From Agrypnia vestita (Eukaryota; Arthropoda; Insecta; Trichoptera; Phryganeidae), in assembly GCA_016648135.1 (NCBI GenBank), contig JADDOH010001995.1, positions 124,001 through 188,000 on the forward strand: a stretch of DNA of 64,000 nucleotides. The letters run 5' to 3'. The translations under genes were made by a program, and so were the position numbers. This document shows, in pieces, positions 1 to 11,936 of the stretch (the stretch's first letter is position 1; every line of letters starts with the position of its first letter). Below the pieces are notes generated by a model that ran no database searches, had not been told where the DNA came from, and worked only from the letters and a program-made list of their open reading frames with translations.

Positions 1-920
1 AAAACGTAACATATGTCGTTGACCGAATTAGATTTTCATTTATGGCGTAAATAAATACTTTTTATGTCGTTTCTTGTGCCATAACAATGATTTATGACAG
101 TGAAATTGTGTCTCGTTGGAAATATTGTCTTAACGTTAGGTGTCAACCTGTTTTCTTATGTCGTATGATAAAGATTAGAAATTCAGGTCACCTACTTAAG
201 CATCAAATATTTTGATTTTGTTATTTAAAAGACAAAGACAAGATGAGAAGAAATGTAAAGATCGGAGAAAAACAAATAAATCACATTGATGATCATCTGA
301 TATTTTACATCAAGACATAACTTTGTTTACAAAAACACTTGAATTTATTTATTTAAACAAACTAAATAAACAAACATTTTCCTCATCAGGCTGGTAAAAA
401 ATAGTCTTCAACCTAATATAATACGTAAATTTAATACATATTAAATTAGGTACATTATATCAAATAACAAAATTTAATTGAAAAGATAATTCTTTTATCT
501 GAGTTTATAAATATAAAATCATGGCATCACGAAAAGGCATTCGAAATTGACATTTAATGTCGGAAATCACTGGAAATATTTTTAGGATAGGTGGATAAAT
601 TTATATGGTTATTTATATTTCATTTCAATTATTTCTGACTATTCCAAATTATTCGATTGTTAATTCCAATCCAATATGGTATCCAAATTATCCGACATGT
701 ACCCAATAAAACAATTTTTTAATCAAAAGCTTGATATTACTCGATTAAATTTGTTGTTGGTAGATTTTAGATATTTGATTTTAAAAATTAATTTATGAAT
801 AACATTCTACGCCAATAAACAGTATTATTATTTTAATTAAAAAAAAACCTATAAGCTTTCTACAAAACGGCATTAACGCGAACGACGGATCTACAATAAT
901 TTACATAATTGTAAGTCCAT
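1..920. other. AT-rich intergenic DNA, no gene seen
   Basis: Very AT-rich sequence with frequent stops in all frames. No coding similarity, clear inverted repeat or RNA signature was recognised. Confidence 0.5.
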
Positions 921-955
921 ACTGACGAAGGCACAGTGGTATCGAAACCAGTAGA
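921..955 (+). ncRNA. Hammerhead-like RNA motif (weak)
   Basis: On the plus strand a CTGACGA box is followed by a short imperfect stem-loop (GGCAC / GTATC around AGTG) and then CGAAAC, the order of the catalytic core of a type I hammerhead ribozyme. The same arrangement, with a cleaner 4-bp stem (ATAC/GTAT), recurs at 48568-48600, so this is part of a dispersed repeat. Penelope-like elements are known to carry such motifs in their terminal repeats. Stem II has a mismatch here, so self-cleavage is doubtful. Confidence 0.35.
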
Positions 956-1320
956 CTTCAATGAGTGTGATTTACACAATGTTAACTTTTTGAAATGAAA
1001 AATTATGTAACCAACAACAATATTAAGCATTGATTGAAACATCAAAAATATAATATTAATAATGTCAAAACTATTCTAATACTCTCGAAACCCGAGGAGT
1101 AAAATATAATTAACTCAAGTAAATGTAACATACATGTTTTCCATCCATTTTAATGATTATCATCAATAATCTCTACAATTTTAACGCCAAATTCATCAAT
1201 AATATATTGTTGAAGAAATATAATTTAACTTTATCCGTTTAAATTATTATCAAAAACATTATTATTTTTAATTAATATAAATTAACTTTGTTTAAACCAC
1301 TTATTTATTGAAAAAAATCA

Positions 1321-1353
1321 ACATGTTTCAAAGCCAATGGCTTCTTCATCAGG
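1321..1353 (-). ncRNA. Hammerhead-like motif in Penelope-like element end
   Basis: Read on the minus strand the order is CCTGATGA, a 5-bp stem AAGCC/GGCTT closed by ATT, then GAAACATGTT. This keeps the conserved CUGAUGA and GAAA boxes and ends in the short palindromic ACATGT helix III typical of Penelope-associated hammerheads. It lies about 90 bp downstream of the GIY-YIG end of the Penelope-like pseudogene on the same strand, where the terminal repeat of such an element belongs. Cleavage activity is inferred only from the motif. Confidence 0.6.
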
Positions 1354-1438
1354 AAAACAAAAATAATATTTAAAAATCGAAGTATAGATCAAAATATTAA
1401 AAAGTTATATATGGAAAATAATAATATAAAGTACCTAA

Positions 1439-2316
1439 TTAATATGAAAATAAATTTAAAAGATAACTATTTGCAAAAAGGACCTGATTATTTATAATAT
1501 TCAATTTACTATTTACACTCTTTCTTATTTCCAAAATTTCTAATTTTTCAAATTGTGATTCTGTATAATTTGTATGTAAAATTTGTAAACCCTTATTAAT
1601 ATCAAAAGAATGACCCGTAGCCAAAAGATGGTTAGCAAATTCAAAATAATTATTACTATTTAAACACCTTAAGTGTTCTTTAATTCTAATTTCAAAATTT
1701 CTACACGTTTTTCCTATATAAAAATAATCACAATCATTACAAATTAATTTATAAACACCCGATTATTTAAAAAAATTATCCTTATCTTTATTATTTAATA
1801 TGTATTTTTTAAATTTATTATTAGTATAAAAAGCTGGTTGAATAACATTTGAAACATTTTTAACTATTGAATTAGAAATTTCATTATTTATAAATATAAT
1901 TTTCCTCCAATGTTGATCAGAATCACAAATTGAAGGGTAAACAAAAGATTAAAAAAAAAATTCTTGTACTTTTTATTTAACATAATATCAATTAATTTTT
2001 TATCATAACCATTATTAAACGCGATCTGTTTAATAATTTTTAATTCAATATTAAAATTATCAACAGATAATGGAATATTAATTAATCTATTTAACATTGA
2101 ATGAAAAGTTGTCAATTTTTGAGAATATGGATGGTTAGAAGAATTGTGAATAACTATATCTGTATATGTATCTTTACGAAATATGTTAAAATCAATTTTA
2201 TTATTAACAATTGAAATATTCAAATCCAAAAAATAATATTTTCCCGAAATGGCAATCTTATCGGAAGTTGGAGAATTCACCTTTAACTTACGTGTAAGCT
2301 TTTTATTTAAATTCAA
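1439..2316 (-). pseudogene. Penelope-like element: RT C-terminus plus GIY-YIG endonuclease, broken
   Basis: The minus strand encodes the C-terminal part of a Penelope-like retroelement polyprotein. The first block (2316 down to about 1890) has the RT palm/thumb signature FLDLNI, FRKDTYTD, then HNSSNHPYSQK and FHSMLNRLINIPLS. After a frameshift near 1945 the reading continues through a linker to a GIY-YIG endonuclease: GVYKLIC, then DYFYIGKT, RNFEIRIKEHL, and the downstream E in LEILEIRKS. These are the domains, in order, of canonical Penelope elements. The upstream RT motifs are missing, an in-frame stop precedes GVY and there is at least one frameshift, so it is a dead 5'-truncated copy. A hammerhead-like motif follows at 1321-1353. 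Confidence 0.85.
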
Positions 2317-3028
2317 ACCTTATTATATCCATATCATAAGGTTTACTTTACATTAGGTAATAAAAATGTAGGATTCCCTTGTTCAAGCTCATATTTTATT
2401 ATTTTACCTTACCATTTTCAACTACTTACAGAATGAAAATTGCTTATTTTTCTTATCGTTCATATATACATCAAATATCGGATACTTTGATATTTATTGT
2501 AAACATGGGATTTTTGCGAACCCTGTTCCTAATACGTTTGAGCGGGCTTATCTATATTTAATTTACTACTCATTAAGTTAGCGAAGTTTACCGATAGTGG
2601 TTCTCATTCTTTATTTCATTCGACCCATTTTGTTTACAAAGGCTTCCACGCGATAATCTCGACAATGATATCGATCGCGTAGAAACCCCCTACGGGATAG
2701 CAACTGTTTTTTTTTTACTGCTAGACGAGTCGGATTAGTTTGCTACTGCTAAACTAGGCGGATTAGTTTGTCACTGGTAGGCTAGACGATGTCGTTTTTA
2801 TTTACATCTATCTGCTATATTTACACAGTCGCCCAAGTCACAATTGCGAGGAGGGGCACCCCTTTAGCGTCCAAGTAAAAACAAGAATAGAGAAGAAAAA
2901 ATTTTTAAAAAATAAGGCTCACAAATATTGACAGATCCGCTTGTGCTCGATTCATGACTCCGTGTACGCTGGGTCTCTATTGGGTCATTGTTTTTTCAGT
3001 TTCATTCACCGAAAATATAGGATATATG
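2317..3028. other. Intergenic, short internal repeats only
   Basis: AT-rich. Around 2720-2800 a roughly 30-bp phrase (CTAGACGAGTCGGATTAGTTTG-like) is imperfectly repeated two or three times. No gene or transposon end was recognised. Confidence 0.4.
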
Positions 3029-3282
3029 TGGGGTATAAAAGCAAAGACAACAATATCCAAAAACAATAAAAAAATGTTTTGAACGCAATCATCGAGGATC
3101 ACTAATTTAAAATATACTTATTTCTGGATTTTACGTGTCTATCCATTCCAAAATCATGTTTGCTATAAATATATAGGCTGTTTCCTATAAAATTTTGAAT
3201 TCAGTATGTTATAAATCAGCAATCTTCGATGACTGCATAATTTTTTTTTGTGGATATTGCTGCCTTAGCTTTTATACCCCGC
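3029..3282. repeat. Foldback (MITE-like) element
   Basis: The two ends are inverted copies: GTGGGGTATAAAAGC at 3029 matches GCTTTTATACCCCGC ending at 3282. The pairing continues inwards for roughly 90 bp through CAATATCC, CAATCATCGA and an ATTTAWAA stretch, with many mismatches. It has no coding capacity. An old, decayed miniature inverted-repeat element is the best explanation; the target-site duplication is not clear. Confidence 0.6.
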
Positions 3283-3496
3283 ATATTATGTAGATGCCAA
3301 TGGAGCTGTCAAATGCGTCCACCAAAATTACGGGGTGCCGCTGGCTGTGGATTGAGGTCATTTAAATTAATTTTGGTCTTTTTTACATGCTTTTAATTAG
3401 CTCTCTTTGTCTGTTTACCTCATATATAATGATCACTTTTACCGACAATGATGTATTGAATATTATTGACAATGATATATTGAATTTAGTTTAGAA

Positions 3497-3767
3497 TAGT
3501 TTAGAGACTAGAAGGAATGTGTATTTGATTACACATTTTTATCGATTGTTGCGCGGTATGATCGATAATCCTGAAATTATGCAGAGCATTGGTTTGTATG
3601 TTCCTGATAATTATACTAGACATCGTCAGCATAGATTGTTTCACATTCCAATATACAGGACCAACCTGCCGATGGTTATGCCTGTTGGAAGAGGGGGTTT
3701 GTGTCTGAGGGGGTTTTCCGAAGCGGGATTCTCCTACACCTTTGACCAGATTTTATGTTATTTTTAA
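3497..3767 (+). pseudogene. LINE (Jockey-like) 3' end, C-terminal tail of RT protein
   Basis: One plus-strand reading frame begins after a stop and reads NSLETRRNVYLI, FYRLLRGMIDNPEI, then a YVPDNYTRHRQH region and LFHIPIYRTNLP, ending at a stop. This matches the C-terminal tail downstream of the reverse transcriptase in Jockey/CR1-group non-LTR retrotransposons (pattern LExRR...LLxGxIDxPE...R.LFxVPxxRTN). Nothing upstream belongs to the RT core, so it is a 5'-truncated insertion. An AATAAA and a GAATTGAAATT simple tract follow near 3850-3890, consistent with the 3' end of such a copy. Confidence 0.65.
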
Positions 3768-4710
3768 TTTATTAAATATTTTCATTTTTGATATATACTT
3801 CCTAATATGTATGCCTTAAACATTTTGTTTGTCATGTACATATTATCGTGAAATAAATTGAATTGAAATTGAATTGAATTGAAATTTAAAAAAAATTAAT
3901 ATCGAAACATTTAAAAAACTTATATGAATCTGTGTAACATTGTTTAGTATCTTCAAAGAAGGGGTTTAGTTTATCTTTGTACAATTTTATGCTCTTTGTG
4001 TGACATATTCTGTGAACACATCTCAATTAAAAAAAAAACTAACCGTGAGACAGAATCGGTATGTAAGTGCAATTAAATTAATTATTAAATTATTGCGTTA
4101 CACAATATTGTCGTATTTTTATGAAAAAGATACGCTCAATATAGTAACGATGCTCTCATTTATGCGAAAAATTGTTATTGCAGACTTCAGTTTTAATAAA
4201 ACTTGAATGCGTAATGAATTTCCTGATAGCAATTAGTGGATTATACATGAGTCGATGGCTCTGTTCTGAATATAAATTAACGAAATGAGGCGAATGTCAT
4301 TGCATGCTAATTTGACATTTTAGAAATTGATTTAAAAAAAAGTTGTTTCAAAACTTGTGTATTTCAGTTATTATAATACATAAAAAAGAACAGTTTTCTA
4401 AAATAATTTTGATAATCAGAAAAATATTAGACAAACTATTCCGTCGACGCTTACCTGATTAATTCTCCGGAGGCTTGACTTAACGATTGTTGACGATCGG
4501 TCAAATAATTTTGTAAAAGCTTACCTGAAAAAAAGAAAAAGTAGAAGTTAGAACATGCATTACATTAATTTTAATCGTCAAATATTCACGTTATTCAAAG
4601 GATTAAGAAAATAAGTAAGGGTAAAATAATCAACTTCTTCAATAAATGCAAAATGACTCTGTGGTAAAATTATTAATACTCCGTATAAACCACTATTTAT
4701 TGAATTATCG
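3768..4710. other. Intergenic, simple-sequence tract near 3855-3885
   Basis: It contains a short GAATTGAA-type repeat just after the LINE tail, then unremarkable AT-rich DNA. No gene was recognised. Confidence 0.4.
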
Positions 4711-4743
4711 ACATGTTTCGAGGCCAATGGTACCTTCAACAGG
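4711..4743 (-). ncRNA. Degenerate hammerhead-like motif, Penelope-like end
   Basis: Minus strand: CCTGTTGA, a stem around GGTACCATTGGCC, then CGAAACATGT. It aligns box for box with the motif at 1321-1353 and also lies just downstream of a GIY-YIG fragment. The conserved CUGANGA box is changed to CUGUUGA, so the ribozyme is probably inactive. Confidence 0.5.
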
Positions 4744-4832
4744 ACTCAAAGTGTACTAAAAATTAAAATTCATTTTTAATTTTAACATTAACAAAAATAA
4801 ATATGTGGGAGTTGAATAAATAATTAAGAACG

Positions 4833-5075
4833 CTAACATAACGAACTAAAAAGGTGACTATTTGTAAAAAGGATTTGCTTATTTATAATATTACATTTGC
4901 TATTAACACTTTTTCTAATTTCTAAAATTTCTAATTTATCTAACTGTAATCCTATGTTATTTGTAGGTAAAATTTCTAATCCTTCATTTATATCAAGAAT
5001 GGTTTGTTTCCAAACCACGATTAGAAAATTCAGAAAAGTTATTGATATTTAAACATCTTAAAAATTCGATCAATA
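4833..5075 (-). pseudogene. Penelope-like GIY-YIG endonuclease C-terminal fragment
   Basis: The minus strand encodes INEGLEILPTNN, LDKLEILEIRKSVNSK and INKQILFTNSHL, closely parallel to the end of the larger Penelope-like copy at 1439-2316 (LEILEIRKSVNSK is identical). Upstream, after a frameshift, FLRCLNINNFSEFSN continues the similarity. Only the last ~80 residues remain. The shared downstream hammerhead-like motif shows both fragments come from the same or sister families. Confidence 0.75.
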
Positions 5076-6013
5076 GTGATTAATACGAAGTATTTTCCTT
5101 ATTATTAATAAAATAATCAATTTTCAAATAAACTTCAAACTAATTTTATCTATCATAGAAACATTATTCTCAACAACAAAAAAATACATATAACATCCTG
5201 ACGATGGGAGGGTATTTCCGAAATATTTAGGTGTAATTAAACAAATAATATAAGCAGATCTATACAAATAATACAATATTTTTAAAAATGTCAATCTACA
5301 ATGTTGCTGAATCAATTGAAAAAAAAAAACATTATTCTCATATTTGCTTGTGTCGGTTCTCCCCGATGCGATGTCTTTCGGAATTTCCAAAAAATTGAAA
5401 AATAAGCTTTAAGAAGAAACTGGTCGCGATTGCGCAGCGGTCAACATTAGCCGCGAAAATCCATGACACTATTTACGAAAAGCAAGTAACAAAATTTTTT
5501 GGATTTGGAACCCGATAGATGCCTGTGCAGCGTGTACCGTATCGGGTAAAAGTAATTTTCTAGAACTAGAACGCTACACTAACGTACCCGTGTCATGACA
5601 CAATACACGATAAAGCTTGACAAATTATCCTGCCCGGCGGTAAAATTGTTAAGACTGCCTGGCTCGTCAGACTAATGGACCAAAGGGTATTAGACGGTAT
5701 TAAAGTCTCATCCCACTGTTACAAATTACGTTATTACACCTAATTATAAATTGGAACAATTTGTATGAAATATACATTTGGTATCCGATTTTATCAATGT
5801 CTAATAAATCATGGTGTATTATTCTGCTTAATTGACAGGTTAGGGATTGACTATTAATTTCATTCCCACGTTTGATTATTTTACTCTATTTTGATATAAT
5901 ATGATTAAGGAAAACACAAACACATAACTTCGTCAAGTTTTTCAATTCACTTTGTGGCACCATTTTATAAATAAAATAATGAAAACTTTGTTTTCTTACA
6001 CTTAATTTTTTTT
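5076..6013. other. Intergenic with a small LINE-like 3' fragment
   Basis: Plus-strand bases about 5200-5245 read GRVFPKYLGVI and are followed near 5283-5345 by untranslated sequence. The same pair of phrases occurs at 27455-27500 and 28275-28335 around a better preserved LINE tail. This is probably an internally deleted LINE 3' end. The rest is featureless AT-rich DNA. Confidence 0.35.
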
Positions 6014-6044
6014 AATGTTTTGGGAGCGATGCTCCCTTCTTCAG
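6014..6044 (-). ncRNA. Hammerhead-like motif with altered GAAA box
   Basis: Minus strand: CTGAAGA, a perfect 5-bp stem GGGAG/CTCCC with loop CATCG, then AAAACATT. The layout matches the Penelope-associated motifs above, but the invariant GAAA is AAAA here, so activity is unlikely. No Penelope coding sequence is adjacent. Confidence 0.35.
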
Positions 6045-7441
6045 AACAATGAATGTACCGAAAAATGAACAAATATAGACAGATTTGGTTATGATGGGAG
6101 GGGTTTGCAGAGGGCATGGTTATTATAATGAGAAAAGGTTACATTTTTTATTTATTTTACATTCACCAAGATCCTGCTAACTATAATATACTATAGTTAT
6201 CATCAGGTTTCCTCTATTACTATGAATAAACTTAATAACCGTTTAATTACGGTGTTGGCTTACAAAAATTTATAAATTATAAAAATATTAAAAAATATAA
6301 AGCTATTAATTAATCTTATATTAACATGGAAAATATAAAGGGCTAGTGGACGGAACGCCCCAGAGAGGGGGGGAGATTCAAGATGACAAAGATGAGGATA
6401 ATGATACGGTAGGTGAAGATATTGTTAGCATGCAGACAGTTCACGATTATTCATAAACTCCCTGCATGCCATTTTTACCTTTGCATATGAATCCAACAAA
6501 AATAAGTCAGAGAGCATACAATTGAAAACCGTTGGTATTTTCACTTGTAATGTTCTTTCTCCATAATAATTGAAAGGACTGTTTACAAAGTTTGTTTGAT
6601 TATTTATAATCCTAATTTCGAGGTCGAAATGTGTGCCGTCAGTAAAACTGTTTCTTATTATACCAGATACCCTGAGCGCTTGTGTTAGACAACATAAAAC
6701 GTAAATATATTTTCCAACATAAACTCGGAGTATCATATATGATACTGTGGGCCTGAAGAGGATAAGGTAATCTTATTCTAATACAGGAAAAATTTTGCAA
6801 ATATATATTTTTAAAATAATATCCCCATTTAAAATATACATTAAGTTATCCGATGCGTCATTTTTTTATCCTTCTGTCATCCGATGATAGATATGTTACA
6901 GCACACTTAGACATAACAAAGACATTTCTAGATTATTTATTATTATTACTATTATTGTTATTTAACACTAACGTTAAAAAAATTTCTAAACATAAAATGC
7001 AAATTAATTTTATTAAAGTTATTTTTACAGGCCTGCCAGAACTGCTTGTTTTTCAAAAAAAAAGTTATATGTTCGACTGTTTGTTTGCTGACATGTTTGC
7101 TGTAAAAGTGAAATGTACATTTAGACCAGTAATCCGAGCGTTAAAAACATGCGTAGCATACCCACATTTCATGTAACACGTGTTACATACAATATTCCAT
7201 TCAAGTGCGTGACAATATTCCAATGACAGAAGTCAAGAATTCTTAATTAAATTTCGTATGTGATTTGAATTCATTTATCAACAATGATGAAAACTTAAAG
7301 GTCTTGAAAATTCATTGAAGACACATTTGCATAATTACACAGCTGCCTGAGGTAGAAAAATATCTACGTGTAAACAATACGTGTGATACCGTAAAAGTAT
7401 TGTTTATCATTCGTTTGCAACTCTTGTATGTAAATACATAA
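6045..7441. other. Intergenic, one unrecognised reading frame
   Basis: A 103-codon minus-strand frame at 6425-6736 (NSFTDGTHFDLEIRIINN, SPFNYYGERTLQVKIPTVFN) has a composition that could be the C-terminal tail of a LINE protein (the FNYYGERTLQVKIPTVFN phrase resembles the ...YRGxxLWNxLP... region). I do not recognise it firmly. The rest is AT-rich without features. Confidence 0.3.
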
Positions 7442-8204
7442 AGCCATGTATTCACTAGGGGACAAATTGTCCCTCAACAGCATGCGCAGCATAGAGTCTA
7501 CGTGACGTTGCAACGTCGTGCACTGTTCCGCGACCTCGCGCACAACATAGCGCGGCATTTCTACGTGCCGTGGCAACGTTGCCATGCGCACGGTACCAGA
7601 GCGTACTCACTGCAACATTCCGCGGAGCGTCAGTACCACGTGGTATGTTTACAAGTGAATACGCATGCGCTGTATCTGTCAAGATGACAATGCGGGGAAA
7701 CGAAATAGTTCTCGAACTCATCGAGCTGTATCGATCGAAGATCGCATAGAATGTCCGTCCTTCTTTCTCTTTGCAGTTAATAATTTCGCATTCTCCTCTT
7801 TTTTCTCCTTTTACTTTTCGATAAACTCATTAACATAAACAGATACGCGGCTATCATCATAACCTCATAGGGCGATATATTTCCGTGACGTCTGGAAAAC
7901 AATAATTATTTGCAAAAAGGACCTTGTTTTTAATAATATTCAATTTACTACAGTAAAACCTCGTTAATTTGAAATTGCGACCCAAAAAAACATTTCGAAT
8001 TGCGCGGAACCCCGTTTTCGCCAAATGTGATACCGCAGCTGTCATCCATAACCTCATCGGATGACATTTCCGCGACAAGATATGCGAGTCCCGGTGTGTA
8101 CACGTCAATTGACCGCGTCATTGTCCCCGAAACATGAGCGTAGATGTTGATGCGACATGTCGAGCGGAATGTTTCGCGATTTGTCCCCTAGTGAATACAT
8201 GGCT
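7442..8204. mobile_element. Miniature DNA transposon family A, copy 1 (PIF/Harbinger-like ends)
   Basis: The termini are 26-bp perfect inverted repeats (AGCCATGTATTCACTAGGGG... and its complement) flanked by TAA on both sides (7439-7441 and 8205-8207). A 3-bp TAA duplication points to the PIF/Harbinger superfamily. The interior is CpG-rich and palindromic (GTTGCAAC, GCAACGTTGC, CCACGTGG) and encodes no transposase. A near-identical copy lies at 54196-54958, so amplification was recent. Near 7956 it carries an internal CAGTAAAACCTCGTTAATTTG sequence, the terminus of a pogo/Tigger element, also present in copy 2. Confidence 0.85.
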
Positions 8205-8261
8205 TAAGAAACATTTGCGACACGGTATTGCTTGAAGATAGATAAACAATGAAACACGGCA

Positions 8262-8345
8262 GGATATCTCGGACATGTAATGAGACATCCAGAGAAGATG
8301 AGATCTTGGCACTTCATAATGCAGGGAAAGACTGCCGGAAGTCGG
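8262..8345 (+). pseudogene. RTE-like LINE C-terminal scrap
   Basis: The plus-strand frame reads GYLGHVMRHPEKM, WHFIMQGKTAGSRGPG. This is the GHV-R ... GK--G-RG-GR region near the C-terminus of insect LINE polyproteins. Similarity stops abruptly after PG. About 28 codons remain, just beyond the family A element. Confidence 0.7.
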
Positions 8346-9354
8346 GGCCCTGGCTTTGTTCTGACGCCAGGCGGCGTCGGTTCGTGTGAGTGTGGTGTAG
8401 GCAGTTGTAGGTCTATACTAATACTACAACCGTGGCCGTGCAGCCATCAGAATCGGCCGCGAATCTGCCAGCCAAGTAAGAAAGTTAATTTGATGAATTC
8501 GCAATTTATTTCACATTGTAGATAGAATTTTATTAAAATGGCTGCGAATAACCTGACTATTTAATTAGCAACGGGTCGCCAGTAATCTGACTATCACTTT
8601 CAGTACATTTTTGTGCAATTACTGTGGACAATTTGCAGCACGAGACCGAAATTGCGACAGCAAATCGATGACGCCGAAGAAATTATACGCCCACACGCCA
8701 TTTTCCATTTGGTTACAAGTCACAGTATACTTTGGTATTCCAAATCAAATACAAAAATTAAAACACTAATTAATGGTACAACGGGCACCGTGTTATCGTC
8801 CATAAAAACCCTGTGACATAATTTTGAAAATTCTACTGCAATTTACGTGCTTTGGTGAATACATATGCAATGACGTAACACGGTATTAATTAACTTTAAA
8901 ATGTGACTCTTGTGACCTCTGTGCCGCGTATGAACGCAAATATGAATCACACAATAATTTGATTGAAGTTGTCGATAGTTACATAATTTTGCCTACATAA
9001 TGTAGAATATTGTAAGCATGAGTTAAAGAGAAACGTGATTATTTATTGAAGCTGATATCAAAGTAACTCTATGGACGACGTGGACAATGTGTAATGGATG
9101 TTTGCGTTAAAATTAATGAAGCGATTATTCTATTCAGATCTATCTAATTAATTAATACGTAAAGTATAAAGTTAATAAGATTTATTGAAAAAGTTTTTTT
9201 TAAAACGATGATTTTATTCTTCGCATTTTTTCGGTGACACATTGAGAGCCGGATACTGTAAACACTATTATTATTGTGTTCACAATTTAATTATCTGTGA
9301 AATCTATCCGAAAACAACGATTTTCACAAAAACGAACGAATCTTTTGTATGTCA
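8346..9354. other. Intergenic, nothing recognised
   Basis: Mixed composition with no reading frame, terminal repeat or RNA structure that I could support. Confidence 0.4.
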
Positions 9355-9600
9355 AGCATAATAATTTCCTTGTCCGTCCGTCTGTCTCCGTAACTTCGTG
9401 TAACGTCCGTAATTTCATTCGAATTAACGGCTGAAAAAAACAAATTAAACAGCCGGAAATGGGGCTTGAACGCCGGGGCCGCCTCTCCGTGGAGCGCCAA
9501 AAATATGCTGTAAATAAATACTAGGGCTTAGTAAAGACGCGAACCAATGTTCCGTCATTTTTGACGGGTCGCAGCTATTATATATTATATAATGCTCCAA
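9355..9600 (+). repeat. Tetranucleotide-tailed interspersed repeat (SINE-like family 1)
   Basis: It begins with a GTCCGTCTGTC tetranucleotide-like tract, then CGTAACTTCGTGTAACGTCCGTAA, an AATTAAAC-GGCCGGA segment, a TTGAACGCCGG box resembling a Pol III B box, and ends in GACGGGTCGCAGCTA. The same order is found at 21890-22080 and 31890-32215, and inverted at 14751-14980 and 22500-22760. No protein is encoded. A SINE is likely, but no clear A box was seen, so a non-autonomous element of another class is possible. Confidence 0.65.
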
Positions 9601-11936
9601 CATATTATATAATTCCTTCCGCTTCCTCCATTGTGTGACAGTATATAACTTTATAATAATAATACATAGTACTTCTACGATCCTAAAAAACTTTAAAAAA
9701 AAAATATATTTTTAAAAATAAAATGTGGAATATTTCCTATCGCCACTACCAGCTGGATTCTAATAGGTATATAAAATGAGACTTTAAATTCAATTTTGTT
9801 ATTTCATTAAACATTTAAGGAAATTCAAGAAATATATGGAAAAATAATACTAGAATCAAGTGGGTCAATAATGAATGAATCAACCGTATTGCAACGATAA
9901 CAAAATATACTGTGTGTATCTGCTCTATTTTTTCATAGATTTGATATTGGTATTTGATTTTATAGGTATGGTTATGTATCTGCGTGACGTCTCGATGAAC
10001 TAGAGTGATAGAAAGCATGGAAGAAAGAGAGAGCAAATGTTATAAAGCGCGAGGCGTCATTTTTCGGTCTCTTTACCACGCACCGCCACGTAAACCTTGT
10101 ACTGTACCTTTATTTGTTATAATGAATTATTGTCGCAGGAACATATTGTAAAACTTAATAAATAACAAGGGGATGCCAACACGTTTCATTGGACTCCCGC
10201 AGCATCAAAGTTCGTCTCCTGACACAGTAGAGAGAGAACATTACAGATAATTATTACAATAGTGAATGATAAATTTAAATACTTTTTTCTGAAGAATAGT
10301 CAATAAAAATATGGGAACTCGTAGCACGAATAAATCGCTGGAAAACTATTTTATATTACAAAAATATTTCATATCCCCATTGAGAAGTAAATGGAAATAA
10401 ATTGAATGCTTTAACAGTATGAAAAATGGGGTAAGCTATGTATGACGAATAAAAAATGCCACTGTTGGGGGAAAAATACTGATGAACTGAAAAAGGTGAG
10501 AACATTGAACTATTATTGATTTCCTAGACGCTCGAAAATAAAACAAGGTACGAAAAATAAAATATTTATCAAAATCATAGAAATGGGGTCGCGAGTCGTG
10601 CTTGTACACGAAATTGCTTGTCACCGTCATTTCGGTGATTAGAGGAATAACATTTTCCTAGATGACGAGGATTACGAACATTTTTTGACAGCACTATAAT
10701 TAATCATGGTAAATAAACACCGCAGTACACTAGCGTCACCGATTGATTAATATCTCGAGGCGCAATAATATTCCTGCAAACTAATCTAGCGAACTAAATT
10801 GAAACAGTGTATAATAAATAGGTAGACAGATAGTACCTACTTATGTGTTAGTCATTTGCCCGAGAAGATAGAACGCCATATTCCGCTCTTACACATCACT
10901 CATGTCTCCGGCATTATCATTTTATGAAGTCACTTTATCGTCTTCCAGTAAATGGTTTACTAAACCACGTCGCGCCATGACTTTCGCAATTCGTTACTTT
11001 CAACACTCATCTCGATTATTAATTATCTTCTCCTCACTCATTAATATTGTCGCGGATTTGGGGTGAGTGAAACCAAATTTTGGAAGAAACCAAGGTTTGG
11101 AACCAAATGAAACACTCAAAATCATTAAAACTTTTATTTATGAACAAAGTCACTGGGCTTTGTGACTAAACTTGACTAGAGCACTGTTTTGTAATTCTTA
11201 CTGATTCGCCGTTAGAATATTCCACACGCAGGTACTTTTTATTCACGCCGATTCAAAGTTCACATGTTTCTCGCTGTTTCTATAACTTTGCCTTCTCTGG
11301 TTAATAATATGCTATCGATTTGCTCCAAATTCGTTGATTCCTTACCCTTAATCATATTATTATACACAAATTTTCTGTACACACGACTGAGCGACCATTT
11401 TTTGCCGCGTTGTCTACTTTCATTTTCCTTTTTTCGATTTTTCACTTTCGTAGATTAGTGTTACATTACTAACATAATTTATGCAATCTCGAGCGTTACA
11501 TAATTTTCTCATTGAATTATAATATGAAAGTTAATAATAATACAGTTTTCTTTTCATTGATATTTTTGTTTTCGTCGGTCCGATTTTTTTTTGTGTTTAG
11601 GACTATCAATAACGCATTCTATATATACTAAAAATTAAAAGATAAAGCAAGTCTACATCAAAGGTGGAAAAAAACAACTTACAAAGAGAACCATAATAAT
11701 GAATGACATTTTTTACAACATGTCTTGAAGAATAATAAATAATAAATGTACGTAACTAAAGGCAAAAATTTAATTAATTTATAATAAAATGTGATTAAAA
11801 GATAATGGCAGAGTTAGTCGTTGCAGGTATTTCGTTTAAAATATCATGATATTTTAAAAGAATCACATTATTCATTTGCATTACCGGTGTGTAGTTTTCT
11901 GGGATATTTTGCCATGTATATGTGATCTCTCTGGCC
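9601..11936. other. Intergenic, no gene; a 24-bp palindrome
   Basis: AT-rich, including a perfect 24-bp palindrome at 11835-11858 (TTTAAAATATCA and its complement). Around 10165-10215 the minus strand has a degenerate hammerhead-like phrase ending in GAAACGTGTTGG. Reading frames here are short and low in complexity. Confidence 0.4.

Noticed and set aside
5197..5231. CCTGACGA ... CCGAAAT arrangement resembling a hammerhead core
   Set aside because: The same stretch reads GRVFPKYLGVI, paralleling the coding start of the LINE tail at 27455, so protein-coding ancestry explains it better.
7455..7721. 88-codon frame nearly identical to one at 54210-54476
   Set aside because: Both lie inside copies of the same miniature transposon. 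Identity is at DNA level in all frames and there is no known domain.
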